From: Cryptococcus deneoformans JEC21
Lineage: Eukaryota; Basidiomycota; Tremellomycetes; Tremellales; Cryptococcaceae
Length of the DNA stretch: 64,000 nucleotides
NCBI RefSeq assembly: GCF_000091045.1
Contig: NC_006682.1
Span: 124,001 to 188,000, forward strand
Reading direction: 5' to 3'
Shown piece by piece: positions 10,914 through 23,077 of the stretch. Position numbers and translations under genes: made by a program. The notes under the pieces are model-generated. The model was not told the DNA's origin. It saw only the letters and a program-made list of their open reading frames with translations, and did no database searches. How positions within the stretch are numbered: position 1 is the first letter of the stretch; each line of letters starts with the position of its first letter.

Positions 10914-12480
10914 TCGATAACGGCAAGACAGGGGACAGTACTCACCACGCGTCGAGTCGCTTCAAAGGCTGCCTTCTCTGCAGGGCTGAACGACCATCTC
11001 CAACCAGTCCATCCCTCGGGGAGGTGTCCCTTATGCATCTTGACAGCCTTGTAGTAAGCTTTCTCAGCCGCCGCATTCGGAGGAAGAGTGGCGTGAAGCA
11101 CGGCGGTGTGGTCGGCCAGGTTTGGTACGAAATTGCGAAGGTAATTAACGAGACCAAGGAACGAGTGGAGTTGGTGAGAATTGACCGGGAGGGGGAACTG
11201 CTCGACACGTGCGATTTTGGCGGGGTCAGGCAGGATCTGTCCGGGGCGGATGATATGGCCTAAGAACGCTACTTCGTCGAGGAACAGCTTTGACTTCTCA
11301 CGCGAGCAGCGAAGACCACTTCGACGTAGGGCAGAAAGAACACTCACAATATTATCATGCAGGTCCTTCGCATCCTTCCCCATTATGATGATATCGTCCA
11401 CATAAGCCTCGCAACATTCCCCAGTTAAACCTTGTAACGCCTCATTAATGCGACGCTGTTGAGCGGCCGGCGCGTTCCGGATCCCTTGAGGCATTACCAC
11501 CCACTCTAGGAGACCGAGAGGAGTGGTGATAGCGGTTTTCGGGATGTCCTCCTCCTTCATTAGCGTTTGGAAAAAGGCATCCTTACAGTCAAGTTTTGCG
11601 AAAATCTTGCCCTTCCTGGCGGCACGGTGGAGGATATCCTGGACATTCCCCATAGGGTACATGTCGGGGACCGTGATGTTGTTCAGAGCGCGGAAATCAC
11701 AGACCATTCGGAATTTGCCATTACCTTTGGACACGAGGAACGCCGGGGAGGCCCAAGGGGAACTAGAGTATCGAAGACGTCCTGCATTCAGATGTTCTAA
11801 TAACATCTCTCGGAAACGGGGAAGCAGGGCTTCCAGTACTCGATAGGGTGGCGAGCGGTGGGGAGTAGCACCATGTTTCAGGTTAATTTCGAAACGCACG
11901 CCAGACTTTGTTTTGGAGATGGTGGGGAAATTTCGCACGTCGCCTAGGTCGTTGCAGAAAACATCGTGGAATTCGGTCTGAAGCTTGCGTAGAACATCCG
12001 TCAGACTGTCGGACTCGGCGGCTGCACGGGTCTGTGAAAGATTGGGGCGGGTGTCGGCGAATGACACTGTGGTGGTAGTCGAGGCGGGATTTGCGGCGGC
12101 GTGGGAAACTGGCACACCTAACTTTTGCAAGCCTAACGCAGACAAGTTCACACCGCCCGCCTCCAATAACCGGACGAAAGAATTTGATTCCGCGAGTAAT
12201 CTGTGCTGCACGAAGAAATTTAGTCCTAAGATACCATCGTAGGTACCGTGCAGATCCATCAGGACACCATCGACTCGATACATGCGACCACCTAGGGAAA
12301 ACGACCCGATGACCATATCTGTGACCAACGGACCCGCCAAACCTCCGGCTAGATGCACTCGCATCCGTACCAACCCTTTTCTCACTTCCCAGCCCAGTCT
12401 CGCCGCCAACCTTGGATCCACAAAAGTTGTGGACACCCCCGTGTCGAGTAAGAATTTAGGGGAAGGGGGTTGCGTCACGG
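10914..12480 (-). pseudogene. alpha pol fragment: protease, RT, start of RNase H
   Basis: Protease motif FLLDTGVSTTFVD, where the plus copy has DTGAS. The RT fingers/palm include FRMVCDFRALNN, KLDCKDAFFQTL and YVDDIII. The frame ends where the copia LTR begins. It is out of frame with the upstream gag because of the deletion near 12470, so no Gag-Pol fusion can be made. Confidence 0.8.
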
Positions 12481-13544
12481 GTATCATCATCAGCTGGAGG
12501 AACGGTTTGGGTTAACGTCAGATAGGCCGAGGTGGCATCGCCTGCCGTCAATTCAGTCTCGAGTTGGTTGACCTTAGGAGTCGGAACACGTGTACGGGTA
12601 GGGCACTTGGAATGCTGATGCCCCGTTTTACGACAATCGTAGCATCGGTTCTCCTTGCGGAAGACTTCACGGATATGGCGACCCGCCGGGGAGAGATAAT
12701 ATGGCAGAGCGTGGGAAGGGTCGTGGTAGTAGGACATCAAGTGGGGTAGTTGGACGGTGTCGGAAGAAACCTGGTTGGTGGGACGGGACCTAATCCGAGA
12801 GGCGGCATCCTCGTGTTGAATTCGTTCGACGTGGTTACTGATCAAGGCCCGCAGTGCGTCCAGATCGTCGACATGAAATTCGGGCAAGTCAACCAAGCGA
12901 AGGAAAAGGCGCTCGGGACAGGCCGCACGGTAAAAACTGGTGAGTTGTTGGTCGGTCGGGTATAGCTTGCTCCCATGAAGGTGGGCACGGTGCAAAATCA
13001 CCGCGTTGTCGAATTTTTTCCAACCCTCCGACGACACCTCGTGGAAGGAGAGGCGAAAAAGAGCACGGCTTTCGCGGAACTCCCAGTTGGACGGCATGGC
13101 CTTAGCCTTGAAGGCGGCTGACCACGTCTCCCATGTCGTTATTCCATCGGCCTCCATACGGCGACCGTCTTGCTCAACCCAACCAACGAGACCAGCGCAC
13201 TCAATCGAATTGTTCGCCAGCTCAATCACTGTCACACGGCGTCTCTCTTCCACCTCCTCGTCATCCGAGGGAGTCAGAAGGCCGTGCGTTCGCAAAACCT
13301 GTTGAAGCCGACGCAAATGGGTAAGGGCGCGGTCCGCATCGCCAAGGGGACCCTCGAAACGAGGGATGTCTGACGCCTTGGGCAATGGTATACCTCGGGG
13401 TGTATAACGTTCCTTGGTAGCTGATAGTTTGTTTTGTTTAGCCAGCAGCTCAGTGAGGAGCGCCAGCGTATCGTCTTGTTGTTGGACGCGGTCGACCAGA
13501 CGCGCGAGTAACTCCGTTGGAGAGTCCTGAGCTGATTTGGGCAT
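12456..13544 (-). pseudogene. alpha gag, frame lost after zinc knuckle
   Basis: The 362-codon frame starts MPKSAQDSPTELL, as in the plus copy, and carries the knuckle CYDCRKTGHQHSKC (about residues 300-315). It is collinear with the plus copy until DDDTRDAT and then terminates because of the deletion. Gag packages the element RNA; this copy could still make Gag alone but not Gag-Pol. Confidence 0.8.
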
Positions 13545-13587
13545 GGTGGATATGGTGTAAAAAGGTAGGTGCTAGTTTCGAAAAAAG

Positions 13588-14093
13588 TGTAGGCACTGGG
13601 GTGTGCCTCACTGCGTTCGGTGGGCGTTCGGAAAGGATGGGCGTTCGTGGTATAGGTCTAGAGGGCGTTCGGATGTGTTCGAGGAAGCGTTCGGTGTTTG
13701 TTTATAGTTATAGTGGTCTACTGGATGCGAAACTAGCAATGGTTGATATGCATGAGTTTCGCTTAGAGAAAGAGAAAACTATAACTATGTATGAGATCTA
13801 TATATATATATATATGTATGGATGTATGCAGAAACAAACAGAAGTCCATCGAAAAAAAGGGACAGAGATCCGGCGAAGTCCGCCGCCGCGTCTCGGCAGC
13901 AATTGCCGGTCCTATGCATGAGAATAAAATATCATGCATAGGATAAAGGCGGGACAGAGCTCGATGCCGCGTTTCGGCGAAGTCCGAAAGACGCGTTTCG
14001 GCATCAAATCTCACCTACCAACATCGACCAATGCATAGGAATAAATCCTACCATATGGTGAGAACGAGTGGTGGTAAGGGCTCTGCACTTACA
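13588..14093 (-). repeat. alpha 5' LTR of minus copy
   Basis: A 506-bp reverse copy of TGTAAGTGCAGAGCCC...CCAGTGCCTACA, with an (AT)n TATA-like run near 13800. Its outer end meets a B fragment at 14094. Confidence 0.85.
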
Positions 14094-14626
14094 GTGGCCC
14101 AGGAAGGATACTGAGTCGACGAAAAATTTCGACTTGCTAGGCGAGCAAACAAACCCGCTGTTACGTAAAGCTGTGAGAACCGCGCGGATATTTTTCGCTA
14201 AGTCAGAGTCAGTCGCGCCCCAAATGATGATATCATCGACATAAGCTTCACAACAAACGCTGATGAGGTTACGTAAAGCCTCGTTGAGGCGGCGTTGTTG
14301 TGTTGCCGGCGAGTTGCACGCGCCTTGCGGCATCACAACCCATTCGTATAAACCCGAGGGAGTGCTGATTGCCGTTTTCTCGATATCGGGCTCGTGCATG
14401 AGCGTCTGAAAAAATGCATCGGTAAGGTCGAGTTTGGCGAAAACCTTGCCACGGGCGGCGCGTTGGAGAATGTCGTCAATGTTGGGAACCGGGGTGCGAT
14501 CTTTAACCGTGACACTGTTGAGGCCGCGAAAATCGCAGAGGAACTGGAATTTGCCATTTTCTTTCTTAATGAGGAAAGCAGGGGCGGCCCAAGGGGAACT
14601 GGATGGACGGAGGCCGCCTGCGGTAC
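14094..14626 (-). pseudogene. B-family RT fragment trapped between two alpha LTRs
   Basis: A 533-bp piece of B reverse transcriptase. It includes PSSSPWAAPAFLIKKENGKF, KLDLTDAFFQTL, YVDDIIIWG and VDSVSFLGH, and matches 31961-32493 of B copy 2. Both ends stop exactly at the outer ends of opposing alpha LTRs. It forms the spacer of the large inverted repeat. Confidence 0.85.
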
Positions 14627-15198
14627 TGTAAGTGCAGAGCCCTTACCACCATTCATTCTCACCATATGGAAGGATTTATTCCTATGCATTGGTCGATGTT
14701 GGTAGGTGAGATTTGATGCCGAAACGCGTCTTTCGGACTTCGCCGAAACGCGGCATGGTCGATGTTGGTAGGTGAGATTTGATGCCGAAACGCGTCTTTC
14801 GGACTTCGCCGAAACGCGGCATCGAGCTCTGTCCCGCCTTTATCCTATGCATGATATTTTATTCTCATGCATAGGACCGACAATTGCTGCCGAGACGCGG
14901 CGGCGGACTTCGCCGGATCTCTGTCCCTTTTTTTCGATGGACTTCTGTTTGTTTCTGCATACATCCATACATATATATATATATATAGATCTCATACATA
15001 GTTATAGTTTTCTCTTTCTCTAAGCGAAACTCATGCATATCAACCATTGCTAGTTTCGCATCCAGTAGACCACTATAACTATAAACAAACACCGAACGCT
15101 TCCTCGAACGCATCTGAACGCCCTCTAGACCTACACCACGAACGCCCATCCTTTTCGAACGCCCACCGAACGCAGTGAGGCACACCCCAGTGCCTACA
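14627..15198 (+). repeat. alpha 5' LTR, plus copy
   Basis: 572 bp, longer than the 500-bp 3' LTR because of a tandem duplication at about 14690-14820 (ggtcgatgttggtaggtgag repeated). It carries a perfect small stem CCGAAA/TTTCGG and an (AT)n run near 14970. Confidence 0.85.
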
Positions 15199-15241
15199 CT
15201 TTTTTCGAAACTAGCACCTACCTTTTTACACCATATCCACC

Positions 15242-18200
15242 ATGCCCAAATCAGCTCAGGACTCTCCAACGGAGTTACTCGCGCGTCTGGTCGACCGCGT
15301 CCAACAACAAGACGATACGCTGGCGCTCCTCACTGAGCTGCTGGCTAAACAAAACAAACTATCAGCTACCAAGGAACGTTATACACCCCGAGGTATACCA
15401 TTGCCCAAGGCGTCAGACATCCCTCGTTTCGAGGGTCCCCTTGGCGATGCGGACCGCGCCCTTACCCATTTGCGTCGGCTTCAACAGGTTTTGCGAACGC
15501 ACGGCCTTCTGACTCCCTCGGATGACGAGGAGGTGGAAGAGAGACGCCGTGTGACAGTGATTGAGCTGGCGAACAATTCGATTGAGTGCGCTGGTCTCGT
15601 TGGTTGGGTTGAGCAAGACGGTCGCCGTATGGAGGCCGATGGAATAACGACATGGGAGACGTGGTCAACCGCCTTCAAGGCCAAGGCCATGCCGTCCAAC
15701 TGGGAGTTCCGCGAAAGCCGTGCTCTTTTTCGCCTCTCCTTCCACGAGGTGTCGTCGGAGGGGTGGAAAAAATTCGACAACGCGGTGATTTTGCACCGTG
15801 CCCACCTTCATGGGAGCAAGCTATACCCGACCGACCAACAACTCACCAGTTTTTACCGTGCGGCCTGTCCCGAGCGCCTTTTCCTTCGCTTGGTTGACTT
15901 GCCCGAATTTCATGTCGACGATCTGGACGCACTGCGGGCCTTGATCAGTAACCACGTCGAACGAATTCAACACGAGGATGCCGCCTCTCGGATTAGGTCC
16001 CGTCCCACCAACCAGGTTTCTTCCGACACCGTCCAACTACCCCACTTGATGTCCTACTACCACGACCCTTCCCACGCTCTGCCATATTATCTCTCCCCGG
16101 CGGGTCGCCATATCCGTGAAGTCTTCCGCAAGGAGAACCGATGCTACGATTGTCGTAAAACGGGGCATCAGCATTCCAAGTGCCCTACCCGTACACGTGT
16201 TCCGACTCCTAAGGTCAACCAACTCGAGACTGAACTGACGGCAGGCGATGCCACCTCGGCCTATCTGACGTTAGCCCAAACCGTTCCTCCAGCCGATGAT
16301 GATACCCGTGACGCGACGTACGCTCTTTTCCATCCCTTGCTCTCCATATCCGTTCCAGTCTCCGCTGACAGCCGTTTATCAGCCCCCTCCCCTAAATTCT
16401 TACTCGACACGGGGGCGTCCACAACTTTTGTGGATCCGAGGTTGGCGGCGAGACTGGGCTGGGAAGTGAGGAAAGGGTTGGTACGGATGCGAGTGCGTCT
16501 AGCCGGAAGTCTGGCGGGTCCGTTGGTCACAGATATGGTCGTCGGGTCGTTTTCCCTAGGTGGTCGCATGTATCGAGTCGATGGTGTCCTGATGGATCTG
16601 CACGGTACCTACGATGGTATCTTAGGACTAAATTTCTTCGCGCGGCACGGATTACTCGCGGAATCAAATTCTTTCGTCCGGCTATTGGAGGCAGGCGGTG
16701 TGAACTTGTCTGCGTTAGGCTTGCAAAAGTTAGGTGCGCCAGTTTCCCACGGCGCCGCAAATCCCGCCTCGACTACCGCCACAGTGTCATTCGCCGACAC
16801 CCGCCTCAATCTTTCGCAGACCCGCGCGGCCGCCGAATCCGACAGTCTGACGGATGTTCTACGCAAGCTTCAGACCGAATTCCACGATGTTTTCTGCGAC
16901 GACCTAGGCGACGTGCGAAATTTCCCCACCATCTCCAAAACAAAGTCTGGCGTGCGCTTCGAAATTAACTTGAAACATGGTGCTACTCCCCACCGCTCGC
17001 CACCCTATCGAGTACCGGAAGCCCTGCTTCCACGTTTCCGAGAGATGTTATTAGAACATCTGAATGCAGGACGTCTTCGATACTCTAGTTCCCCTTGGGC
17101 CTCCCCGGCGTTCCTCGTGTCCAAAGGTAATGGCAAATTCCGAATGGTCTGCGATTTCCGCGCTCTGAACAACGTCACGGTCCCCGACATGTACCCTATG
17201 GGGAATGTCCAGGATATCCTCCACCGTGCCGCCAGGAAGGGCAAGATTTTCGCAAAACTTGACTGTAAGGATGCCTTTTTCCAAACGCTAATGAAGGAGG
17301 AGGACATCCCGAAAACTGCTATCACCACTCCTCTCGGTCTCCTGGAGTGGGTGGTCATGCCTCAAGGGATCCGGAACGCGCCGGCCGCTCAACAGCGTCG
17401 CATTAATGAGGCGTTACAAGGTTTAACTGGGGAATGTTGCGAGGCTTATGTGGACGATATCATCATCTGGGGGAAGGATGCTAAGGACCTGCATGATAAT
17501 ATTGTGAGTGTTCTTTCTGCCCTACGTCGAAGTGGTCTTCGTTGCTCGCGTGAGAAGTCAAAGCTGTTCCTCGACGAAGTAGCGTTCTTAGGCCATATCA
17601 TCCGCCCCGGACAGATTCTGCCCGACCCCGCCAAAATCGCACGCGTCGAGCAGTTCCCCCTCCCGGTCAATTCTCACCAACTTCACTCGTTCCTCGGTCT
17701 CGTTAACTACCTTCGCGATTTCGTACCAAACCTGGCCGACCACACCGCCGTGCTTCACGCCACTCTTCCTCCGAATGCGGCGGCTGAGAAAGCTTACTAC
17801 AAGGCTGTTAAGATGCATAAGGGACACCTCCCCGAGGGATGGACTGGTTGGAGGTGGTCGTTCGGCCCTGCGGAGAAAGCGGCCTTTGAAGCGACTCGAC
17901 GCGCGGTGAGTACTGTCCCCTGTCTTGCCGTTATCGATTATGATGCTGTCAAAGCGGGAACACAGCAGGTCTTTCTATTCACCGACGCTTCCAACACAGG
18001 TACTGGCGCTTGGATTGGTGTCGGTACCTCTCGGGAGTCCGCCCAGCCTGTGGCCTACAATTCGCGCACTTTCAATAGTGCACAACGGAACTATCCGGTA
18101 CACGACCGTGAGCTGCTGGCGATTATTAATGCCCTCGATCATTGGCGCCCTCTGCTATACGGCATTCCAGTCCACGTCTACTGCGATCACTTTACCCTTC

Positions 18201-19363
18201 AATGGTTCCTAGGTCAACGTAATCTCTCTCCCCGTCAGCTTCGGTGGCTGAGTACTCTGAAGGATTTCGACCTCCGCATCGAATACATCAAAGGGGAGTT
18301 CAATACTCTCGCCGATTACCTCTCTCGTCACGCCCCTTCGGATGCCGTCGAACCTGCCGACCCCTCTCTGGATCAATCACCGGTTTCAGTTCATGCCACA
18401 ATGACATACGAGCCCACTTTGGATCCGGACACCCTTCGCGCGATTGCGCAGGGTTATCAAGGTGATGTATTATTCAAAGAATGGCTTGCTGATCCGTCTA
18501 CTGCTCCAGGTGTTACCTTCCATGATCATGATACCCACCGACTTCTCCTCGTTGACAACCGCTTATGCATTCCGGACGTTAATACACTTCGTGAGGAACT
18601 TATGCGGCAAGCCCATGAAGGCACTGCTGGGCATCTGGGAGTGGAGAAAACCATGGAGGTACTCAGGAGTGGATACTTTTGGGAGACAATGTCCAAGGAT
18701 GTTCGTGAGTTTGTCCGTGCGTGCCATTTATGTCAACAGGCGAACGCACCCACGACGAAGCCGGCTGGTCCCTTGCATCCGCTTCCGGTCCCACGCGATA
18801 AATTCGATGATATCGCTATCGATTTTGTAGGACCACTCCCTTCTTCCGGTGGACACGACTATCTCCTCACGATCACGGATAGACTAACCGGGTTCATCGA
18901 ACTGGTCGCCTGCTCCACCACGATCAATGCGCGGGATCTCGCCATCCTGGTTTGGGAGCGATGGGTGTCTCGTTATGGTTTGCCGCTCTCCATTACGTCT
19001 GATCGTGATACTCTGTTCACCTCGCGATTCTGGACAACACTATGGGAGCAGCAGAACGTCAAGCTCAAGATGTCCACGGCCTTCCATCCGCAGACTGACG
19101 GCACTTCGGAACGGTCCAACAAGACAGTAGTGCAACTGCTACGTAGCTGGGTGGATAGGCATGGCACCTCTTGGGTTAAGTACCTCTCTCGTGTTTCCCA
19201 AGCCATGAATAACACTGTCAGACGTTCCACAGGTTTCTCTCCGGCACAACTGGTCTTTGGCCGTCGGCTCCGTACCCTACCTAGTCTGGCTCGTCCTCCT
19301 CCGTTCACCCGGGTTTCCCTTCCCACACAGGCCGAATGGACTCTCGCAGCGGATCGCACCGAC
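15242..19363 (+). CDS. alpha Gag-Pol, 3' truncated by LTR insertion
   Basis: One continuous frame begins ATG CCC AAA, 43 bases after the LTR. The order is Gag (1 to about 330) with knuckle CYDCRKTGHQHSKC (about 301); protease LLDTGASTTFVD (about 388); RT with YVDDIIIWG (about 736); RNase H LFTDASNTGTG (about 913); integrase HHCC (HEGTAGH ... CHLCQ, about 1123-1165) and DDE core (IDFVGPLP about 1193, TSDRDTLF about 1252, DGTSERSNK about 1288). The RT-RNaseH-IN order defines Ty3/gypsy. The frame runs into the beta LTR at 19364 and ends nine codons later. The integrase C-terminus resumes at 35329. Confidence 0.9.
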
Positions 19364-20306
19364 TGTAAGGTCCGGACAATAGACCTTCACTGAACTGGTG
19401 GGGCTAGCTCGGAGGGACAAGGCTTGGAGAGAACTGGTGGGCTCTTAGGGCTGGCAGGGCTCGAGGCTTAACTTCGGACTGGAGAGAAGCAAACAAGATC
19501 CCAAATGCATATGCTGATTATGTCCTATCAGCGACTAGTAAAGGAGACAAGATGAAGAATTGATAGGAACAAGAGGAGAAGGCAAGGTACTTGTGACTGT
19601 AAAGTCGGAAGAAGGAAAGGTTGAACACAACAAGGATAAAAGAATAAAGGAATTTGTGTGTAACCCAAAGAGCCCGAAGCTTACCTGATTATGTCCTATC
19701 AGCGACTAGTAAAGGAGACAAGATGAAGAATTGATAGGAACACTGATCAGGATTAGCCAGGGGGTCTGAGGGGAGAAGGTGATTAGTAGAGAGCTCTGCT
19801 TACAGAGGAGAAGGCAAGGTACTTGTGACTGTAAAGTCGGAAGAAGGAAAGGTTGAACACAACAAGGATAAAAGAATAAAGGAATTTGTGTGTCAACCTT
19901 TCCATGCACTTTGCCTTCGCTCTCGAAACCAGTCGCGACCAAAGCCCGGTAAACACCGGGGCTTGTGGCATGAAAAATCGGACAAGAAACTCGGACTTAG
20001 GACGAGAAATGGAAGAGAAAACAAGAAGAGAAAAAGCGGAAGTAAAATGATGCACGTGACCTGGGAGGGAGAGTGCGGATGCAATTTGACGCGCGCGACT
20101 TGGAGGAAAGGAGCGGAAGTAAATTGAGACGCGGCTCGGAGAAACAGGGGAAAAATAAGGCACGTGACCTGGGAAAGGGAGCGCGGATGCAATTTGACGC
20201 GCGCAACTTGGAGGAAGAAGCGGAAGCAAATTGAAACGCGGCTCGAAATTAGAAGCTGGGGAAAGTGGTGACCGTGGGTCACTGGGTCGGAGGCTAGCCT
20301 CTTACA
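19364..20306 (-). repeat. beta LTR, long form (943 bp)
   Basis: Plus-strand ends TGTAAGGTCC...GCCTCTTACA. It holds a duplicated segment (attatgtcctatcagcgact and following, at about 19514 and 19688) with an extra interposed stretch. The same 943-bp form occurs reversed at 47226-48168; the other two copies are 711 bp. Confidence 0.85.
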
Positions 20307-20838
20307 CCCTCCCCCTCCTGGATGAGACGGAGTATGTGAGGGAGAAGAAGGAAATGAGACACACACACAAAGAGGGAGAAAGAAATGAGCTAGAAGACTG
20401 TAGAAGCTGGGCTTCAAGGAGGGGCCAGGCTGAGAGACAATCCATGAAACATGTTGACTGAGGGAAACCCCCACCACGAAAAAACTCCCTGGCCTTTTGG
20501 CTTCTTTTCAGATTCTTTGTCTGGGGATAAAAAAAATGGGGGGTGGGGGAACCTCTTGTCTGTCTTCAGGCCTGTGAGGAAGGGGGGGAGGAAACTGGAG
20601 GAGAAAAAAACGGACGAGAAAAAAATGAGAAAACACGGCACGAAGGAAAAAAAAGGGGGGGAACGAAATTGAAAACCTGGACGGGTGGGCTTGGGGCTTG
20701 ATGGGGGGGGGGTGGTTTGGCATCTGTGTGAAGGTGTCAGCCTGGTCTGAGGGGTAGATGAGGAAAAAAAAGGTGTTAGGGAGGGTGTATACAGCTCACG
20801 ACGGAGTGTGGCCATGTCAGGGCCGTTAACCCTGGGGG
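20307..20838 (-). other. B element 3' noncoding region
   Basis: Low-complexity G- and A-rich noncoding tail of B, matching 29100-29597. It has homopurine runs on the plus strand. The polypurine tract abuts the LTR. Confidence 0.7.
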
Positions 20839-21427
20839 TGTAAGGCATGCATGCCAAACACGGTCATTATGATCCCAAGGTCTGTTTCACTTCATACATA
20901 GATTTGCTGCCGCTTTTCTCTTATTTTGATTCCGTTTATTTTGCGCGCTCCTCACAGGCCTCAAAGGAATTTGCAGCAAGGAAAAGCCTCTCTTCTTTAT
21001 CTTTAGAAAGAGAGCCCTTTTCCTTTGGTTGTCCGCGACCTGCTGTAGTTCTTTTGAGTGCTTGTGAGTCCCACTTCCTACTTGGAATGTGGTTTTATGC
21101 TAACTGGGCGGACTTTAGTAATTATAGCTTCGTTGACACTCTGCCCAGGTATGCTTGTAACTTCTTCTTTATCTTTAGAAAGAGAGCCCTTTTCCTTTGG
21201 TTGTCCGCGACCTGCTGTAGTTCTTTTGAGTGCTTTAATTATAGCTTCGTTGACACTCTGCCCAGTGATCAACAAACATATGCAAACTCATAGACCGCTT
21301 CTGCGCCCGGACAATCCAACTACCTCTTTCCTTGCCACCGACTAGACAACAGTCGTGTTCCAGCCGTCTCTCTTTCAATCAAATCAAGCCGAACTCTTTC
21401 AGTGAACACCCCCCCTGGGTTGTTACA
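20839..21427 (-). repeat. gamma solo LTR in B copy 1
   Basis: 589-bp reverse gamma LTR (TGTAAGGCATGC...GGGTTGTTACA). The flanks ggggg and gggtg are a one-mismatch 5-bp duplication of the B sequence gggtg. No internal gamma sequence is present, so it is a solo LTR. Confidence 0.85.
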
Positions 21428-22037
21428 GGGTGAACATCTGAGAAACATCAGTAGTAACGTCCAGTACGTCGAGATGTAGCTCATCTTCGCCAATAAAGTC
21501 TTCCCAAGCCTCCTGCCAACCTGCATAGTCCTGTGCCGTATCGCGACTGAGCCACCGAGCCTTGGGGCCTTCACCGGCGAGGCGGGCGCGCACTTGATAG
21601 ACCTTTGGATGATTTCCCTTGGGGGTGAGGGTGCGGTCTTCAAGGATTTGGAGGATGCGTGGCGAGGAAACAGCCGGGCGGTCGAGTAGGCGAGGAACCG
21701 CGTGCTGGTGATACTGTTCGGACTCCCGGTATGGCTTGAGGCGCGAAACATGGCGGCGAGGCGTCGACTGTGTTGAGGTGACGGGAACATCCAATTCATA
21801 GAGTGATTGCTCGGGAAAGGCCTTGAGGATGGTGAAGGGGCCTTCCCAACGGGGCATGAACTTCGCAGAACGATTAGTGGCTGTCTTATATTCGTGACGG
21901 AACTCAGCTGTGTTCAAGTAGACTTTGTCTCCCGGGCGGTAGACCGGGTCCGGCCGACGATGCTTGTTGGCTTGAACACTTTGCCGATGCTTAGCGAGAA
22001 GCAGTTCGTCACGAGCGATGCCCTCTTCGAGGGCCAT
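21428..22037 (-). pseudogene. B pol C-terminal fragment (integrase tail and chromodomain-like end)
   Basis: About 200 codons match the C-terminus of B copy 2: ALEEGIARDELLLAKHR, KFMPRWEGPFTIL, LYELDVPV, and the tail ILQILEDR ... YQVRARLAGEG ... WLSRD. The tail has the spacing of a divergent chromodomain, which would fit a chromovirus. It is truncated by the beta LTR at 22038. Confidence 0.8.
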
Positions 22038-22644
22038 TGTAAGGTCCGGACAATAGACCTTCACTGTACTGTTGGGGCTAGCTCGGAGGGACAAGGCTCG
22101 GAGAGAACTGGTGGGCTCTTAGGGCTGGCAGGGCTCGAGGCTTAACTTCGGACTGGAGAGAAGCAAACAAGATCCCAAATGCATATGCTGATTATGTCCT
22201 ATCAGCGACTAGTAAAGGAGACAAGATGAAGAATTGATAGGAACAAGAGGAGAAGGCAAGGTACTTGTGACTGTAAAGTCGGAAGAAGGAAAGGTTGAAC
22301 ACAACAAGGATAAAAGAATAAAGGAATTTGTGTGTCAACCTTTCCATGCACTTTGCCTTCGCTCTCGAAACCAGTCGCGACCAAAGCCCGGTAAACACCG
22401 GGGCTTGTGGCATGAAAAATCGGACAAGAAACTCGGACTTAGGACGAGAAATGGAAGAGAAAGCAAGAAGAGAAAAAGCGGAAGTAAAATGATGCACGTG
22501 ACCTGGGAGGGAGAGTGCGGATGCAATTTGACGCGCGCGACTTGGAGGAAAGGAGCGGAAGTAAATTGAGACGCGGCTCGGAGAAACAGGGGAAAAATAA
22601 AGCACGTGACCTGGGAAAGGGAGCGCGGATGCAATTTGACGCGC

Positions 22645-23077
22645 TGTAGACACTGGGTGTCTCACTGAGTGTCGTAGTAGTATAGTGTGTAGTTGACTAG
22701 CAAAACATGCACTGGTTGTAATACATGTGGATTGAGTATTGAAGAACTACAACAATATGCGACTACTATTTTACTAAGTACCAACTGTGTGTCAGAAAGT
22801 AAAGTTACACACATCAAATGCCACGTCATTACTAAGTATTTCAAATGTAACATTATACACATGGAATGTTACATAATCTGGATGATTACATACACAACAA
22901 ATATCGCTGAATATTCATACAGCTTATACATGGGAATGCATGCATGTAAATGCACTGCATAAATTCCTGCATGTAAATGCGATGCATAAATTCCTGCATA
23001 TGCAATATGCATAGGAGGATGCATGCACAAAGACTGCATGCATGGAGAATAAATGAGTATAGTGCTCTGCACTTACA
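22645..23077 (-). repeat. delta 3' LTR
   Basis: Plus-strand ends TGTAGACACTGGG...GCACTTACA. It holds short direct repeats of cctgcatgtaaatgc/gcataaattcctgcat. It looks identical to 28558-28990. Confidence 0.9.

Larger units (their letters stand above)
10914..14093 (-). mobile_element. alpha Ty3/gypsy element, minus copy, 3' half missing
   Basis: Carries a 5' LTR (13588-14093), gag and pol down to the start of the RNase H region, where the copia LTR cuts it off. It is nearly identical to the first 3.3 kb of the plus alpha copy (14627-17937) in opposite orientation. Degeneration is visible: a deletion of about 75 bp between the Gag knuckle and protease that changes frame, and substitutions such as IIIWG to IIIMG after the RT active site. 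Confidence 0.85.
19364..22037 (-). mobile_element. B element copy 1, 3' part only
   Basis: Read on the minus strand: pol C-terminus (22037-21428), a gamma solo LTR, 3' noncoding region, a polypurine tract (CAGGAGGGGGAGGG, about 20307-20320) and the 3' LTR (19364-20306). Everything 5' of the integrase C-terminus is missing at 22037, where B copy 2 begins. Confidence 0.8.

Noticed and set aside
13800..13816. AT-dinucleotide run as a microsatellite of interest
   Set aside because: It recurs at the same place in every alpha LTR and is best read as its TATA-like region.
20500..20760. G-run rich stretch as a G-quadruplex regulator
   Set aside because: It is the ordinary 3' noncoding purine-rich tail of element B, repeated at 29300-29560; no independent evidence of function.
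22869..23072. Repeated gcatgcatg/cctgcat motifs in the delta LTR as a possible CRISPR or satellite
   Set aside because: There are only two or three imperfect units inside an LTR; no regular spacers, and the genome is eukaryotic.
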